In this document: piece after piece, positions 62,802 through 62,815 of the stretch | Position numbering within the stretch: the first letter of the stretch is position 1 | Layout of the letters: each line of letters opens with the position of its first letter | DNA from: an uncultured Shimia sp. | Lineage (GTDB): Bacteria; Pseudomonadota; Alphaproteobacteria; Rhodobacterales; Rhodobacteraceae | NCBI GenBank assembly: GCA_937897325.1 | Contig: CALCOY010000094.1 | Span: forward strand, 1 to 62,815 | Reading direction: 5' to 3' | DNA length: 62,815 nucleotides | The notes under the pieces: model-generated | Databases searched by the model: none | What the model saw: the letters and a program-made list of their open reading frames with translations, nothing else | Told to the model about the DNA's origin: nothing | Position numbers and translations under genes: made by a program

Positions 62802-62815
62802 CAGGCGAGCAGGTC

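Overview
The window is a gene-dense bacterial chromosome segment of roughly 58-60 % G+C (estimated by eye). It most likely comes from a Roseobacter-clade alphaproteobacterium (Rhodobacterales). The pointers are GcrA, an ethylmalonyl-CoA pathway (Ccr, Ecm, MeaB), a LuxR/LuxI pair directly downstream of ccr, a CuyA-type cysteate sulfo-lyase, the TauE/TIGR02186 pair, class II (Cys-type) KdsA, a GTTC-N7-GTTC LexA box and a tRNA-Phe typical of the group. No phage, transposase, integron or CRISPR array was seen.

Layout. 1-2.1 kb: tRNA-Phe end, then yacG, an RNase E/G-like gene, maf and infA with stop/start overlaps. 2.3-6.6 kb: a putative C3-sulfonate/cysteate catabolic operon (HisD-like HpsN dehydrogenase, CuyA, Asp/Glu-family racemase) divergent from a LysR regulator. 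6.7-12.6 kb: sirtuin, rpmB, DUF2855 protein, meaB, hrpB. 12.6-17.2 kb: gnd, a PanE-like reductase, argF and argD on the minus strand. 17.5-21.1 kb: gcrA behind an unusual promoter-terminator leader, then an overlapping TPP enzyme/CoA-transferase pair. 21.2-27.2 kb: TPR protein and the opgC-opgG-opgH periplasmic glucan operon. 27.2-30.6 kb: esterase, rhodanese, YHS protein, SseB, uracil-DNA glycosylase. 30.6-32.0 kb: ArsR regulator and an ArsP-type permease. 32.5-37.1 kb: kpsT-kpsE-kdsA-phosphohexomutase (capsule export/Kdo, without kpsM). 37.1-38.5 kb: a LexA-boxed promoter in front of a 73-residue protein, a DCC-family protein and TrhA. 38.6-43.6 kb: housekeeping genes, a universal stress protein and a TauE/SafE exporter with its TIGR02186 partner. 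43.9-48.8 kb: a BMP-family (nucleoside-type) ABC importer. 48.9-52.5 kb: rimI, tsaB, GFA, nfuA, helicase. 52.5-60.3 kb: luxI, luxR, an overlapping small gene, ccr, an acyltransferase, GNAT, ecm and an H-NS-like protein. 60.4 kb to end: deoD, a DUF1989 protein and two small unknowns.

The most interesting signal is a block-conserved 47-bp element (15 identical bases plus spaced matching blocks, including TYGGTA direct repeats 11 bp apart). It occurs twice, about 38 kb apart, only between genes: once in front of the hpsN-cuyA-racemase operon and once upstream of the TauE/SafE exporter. CuyA releases sulfite and TauE/SafE proteins can export it, so the two loci may form one undescribed sulfonate-catabolism/sulfite-efflux regulon. 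Other leads are the LexA box lying exactly between the -35 and -10 of a small-gene promoter, a terminator-like hairpin in the gcrA leader, and a small gene overlapping the start of luxR by 65 bp. All functions come from reading motifs by eye; no database search was possible.
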